Shown here piece after piece: positions 30,045 to 30,983 of a DNA stretch of 30,983 nucleotides; within the stretch, counting starts at the first letter, position 1, and each line of letters starts with the position of its first letter. Below the pieces are notes generated by a model. That model did no database searches. It saw nothing but the letters and a program-made list of their open reading frames with translations, and was not told where the DNA came from. The stretch spans positions 1 through 30,983 of the forward strand of contig CAJUIA010000043.1 of assembly GCA_910586485.1 (NCBI GenBank). The letters run 5' to 3'. The stretch is from an uncultured Acetatifactor sp. (lineage in GTDB: Bacteria > Bacillota > Clostridia > Lachnospirales > Lachnospiraceae). The position numbers were made by a program, and so were the translations under genes.

Positions 30045-30971
30045 ATGAACACATTAAACACCTATATCAGCGAATACATTAAATACTGTGAATACCGAAA
30101 ACGCCTAGACATAAAGACCTTAAAAGCCTATCGAATTGACCTGACACAATATGAAAGCTTCTGCAGCCGCTTTCCCGATTGCTTTTCCAAAGATACCGTG
30201 GACACCTTTATCACCAACCTGCACAAGCAATATAAAACCAAAACCGTCAAGCGCAAAATTGCAAGCCTGAAAGCCTTTTTTCATTATATGGAATATAAAG
30301 AGGTGCTGACACAAAATCCCTTTACAAAACTTGACATTCGTTTTCGGGAAGCCAAGCTCCTGCCAAGAACAATTCCCTTTCACTCCATACAGAAATTTCT
30401 TTCTGTCCTGTATGCTCAAAAAGGACAAGCTGTCTCCGAATATCAACGACGCTGTCGAATCAGGGATATTGCCGTAATTGAACTGTTATTTGCAACTGGA
30501 ATGCGCATTTCCGAATTATGTTCCTTAAAACCGGCTGATATTGATCTTGAAAGCAGAAACATCCTGATCTACGGGAAAGGTGCCAAAGAAAGAATGATTC
30601 AGCTGGGCAACCCGCAAGTGATAGATGCTCTGATTTTATATCAAGAAACCTTCCTCACAGATATAGGCACTTGCGGATATTTCTTTGTAAACCGGCTGGG
30701 GCATAAGCTGTCCGACCAGTCTGTCCGCCTTATGATCAATTATTATGCCGACCTTGCCGGCATCAGCCAGCACATTACGCCCCATATGTTTCGGCATTCC
30801 TTTGCCACCCTCCTGCTGGAGCAGGATGTTGATATAAGATACATACAGAAAATGCTGGGACACAGCTCCATCAGCACTACAGAAATTTACACGCATGTGT
30901 CAAATGCAAAACAGAAGGATATTTTGGTAAATAAACATCCTCGGAATCTGATGGAGGTGAATGAAGGATAA
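30045..30971 (+). CDS. Full-length tyrosine recombinase, XerC/XerD-like
   Basis: A 308-residue site-specific recombinase. The N-terminal SAM-like core-binding domain (about 1-85; YISEYIKYCEYRKRLDIKTL, KTVKRKIASLKAFFHYME) is followed by the catalytic domain with all active residues: Arg in TGMRISELCSL, Lys in YGKGAKERMI, His and Arg in TPHMFRHSFATLLLE, His in MLGHSSISTT and the nucleophile Tyr in EIYTHVS. It is less conserved than housekeeping XerC/D and lies alone in a gene-poor spot, as do the dedicated recombinases of invertible or mobile elements. No att-like inverted repeat comparable to 200-232 is found beside it within the window; a partner could lie past the right edge. AAAGGAG precedes the ATG by 11 bases. 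Confidence 0.93.
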   Translation: MNTLNTYISEYIKYCEYRKRLDIKTLKAYRIDLTQYESFCSRFPDCFSKDTVDTFITNLHKQYKTKTVKRKIASLKAFFHYMEYKEVLTQNPFTKLDIRFREAKLLPRTIPFHSIQKFLSVLYAQKGQAVSEYQRRCRIRDIAVIELLFATGMRISELCSLKPADIDLESRNILIYGKGAKERMIQLGNPQVIDALILYQETFLTDIGTCGYFFVNRLGHKLSDQSVRLMINYYADLAGISQHITPHMFRHSFATLLLEQDVDIRYIQKMLGHSSISTTEIYTHVSNAKQKDILVNKHPRNLMEVNEG

Positions 30972-30983
30972 TTCGGGATTATC

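Noticed and set aside
1..30983. rRNA, tRNA, CRISPR arrays, known riboswitches and IS elements
   Set aside because: None recognised by eye on either strand; no transposase gene or terminal repeats were seen apart from the invertible segment and the tandem-hairpin elements.

Overview
The window looks like chromosomal DNA of a motile, anaerobic, gut-type Firmicute, most likely a Lachnospiraceae (Clostridium cluster XIVa) member. The reasons are Firmicute-type GGAGG ribosome sites, sigma-A promoters of the TTGACA/TATAAT type, a csrA-flagellin locus, a type II GalT, a domain-permuted GH3 beta-glucosidase of the kind known from Ruminococcus and Butyrivibrio, a VanW protein, and several DUF families common in that group. 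No rRNA, tRNA or CRISPR was seen.

Left part (1-5.4 kb): the most striking region. A small FimB/FimE-sized tyrosine recombinase lies inside a ~1.0 kb segment bounded by two 33-bp inverted repeats (200-232 and 1185-1217). Just inside the left repeat is an excellent flagellar sigma factor (sigma-28/sigma-D) promoter. In the orientation given it fires leftward, away from the motility genes. Inversion of the segment would place it about 120 bp upstream of csrA and flagellin, facing them. I read this as a flagellar phase-variation switch captured in its OFF state. The csrA-flagellin leader carries hairpins with GGA in the loop and a GGA-containing Shine-Dalgarno, the layout expected for CsrA control of flagellin translation. 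Three uncharacterised surface-type proteins follow flagellin.

Middle part (5.4-17.2 kb): a compact leftward operon of a DUF3990 ADP-ribosyltransferase-like protein flanked by two DUF3791 proteins (toxin-antitoxin-like) with an unknown small protein; a PadR-DUF1700-DUF4097 envelope-stress-type operon; a DUF4143 ATPase followed by a metallo-beta-lactamase-fold hydrolase; a leftward cluster of AIR-synthase-like protein, Lrp/AsnC regulator, aminotransferase and TrmL; VanW with a 34-residue membrane peptide; and a rightward membrane-anchored protein of unknown function.

Right part (17.2-31 kb): leftward sugar genes (GH3 beta-glucosidase, Fe-S aldo/keto reductase, AraC regulator, galK, galT) that fit import or extracellular release of beta-galactosides/glucosides followed by the Leloir pathway; a secreted, membrane-anchored 5'-nucleotidase; a COG5610-type HAD protein with a Nudix hydrolase and a nucleotidyltransferase remnant; and at the right edge a full-length XerC/D-like tyrosine recombinase.

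Two intergenic regions (11350-11467 and 18914-19022) carry the same tandem-hairpin element with compensatory base changes, a structured repeat family that none of the genes explains.
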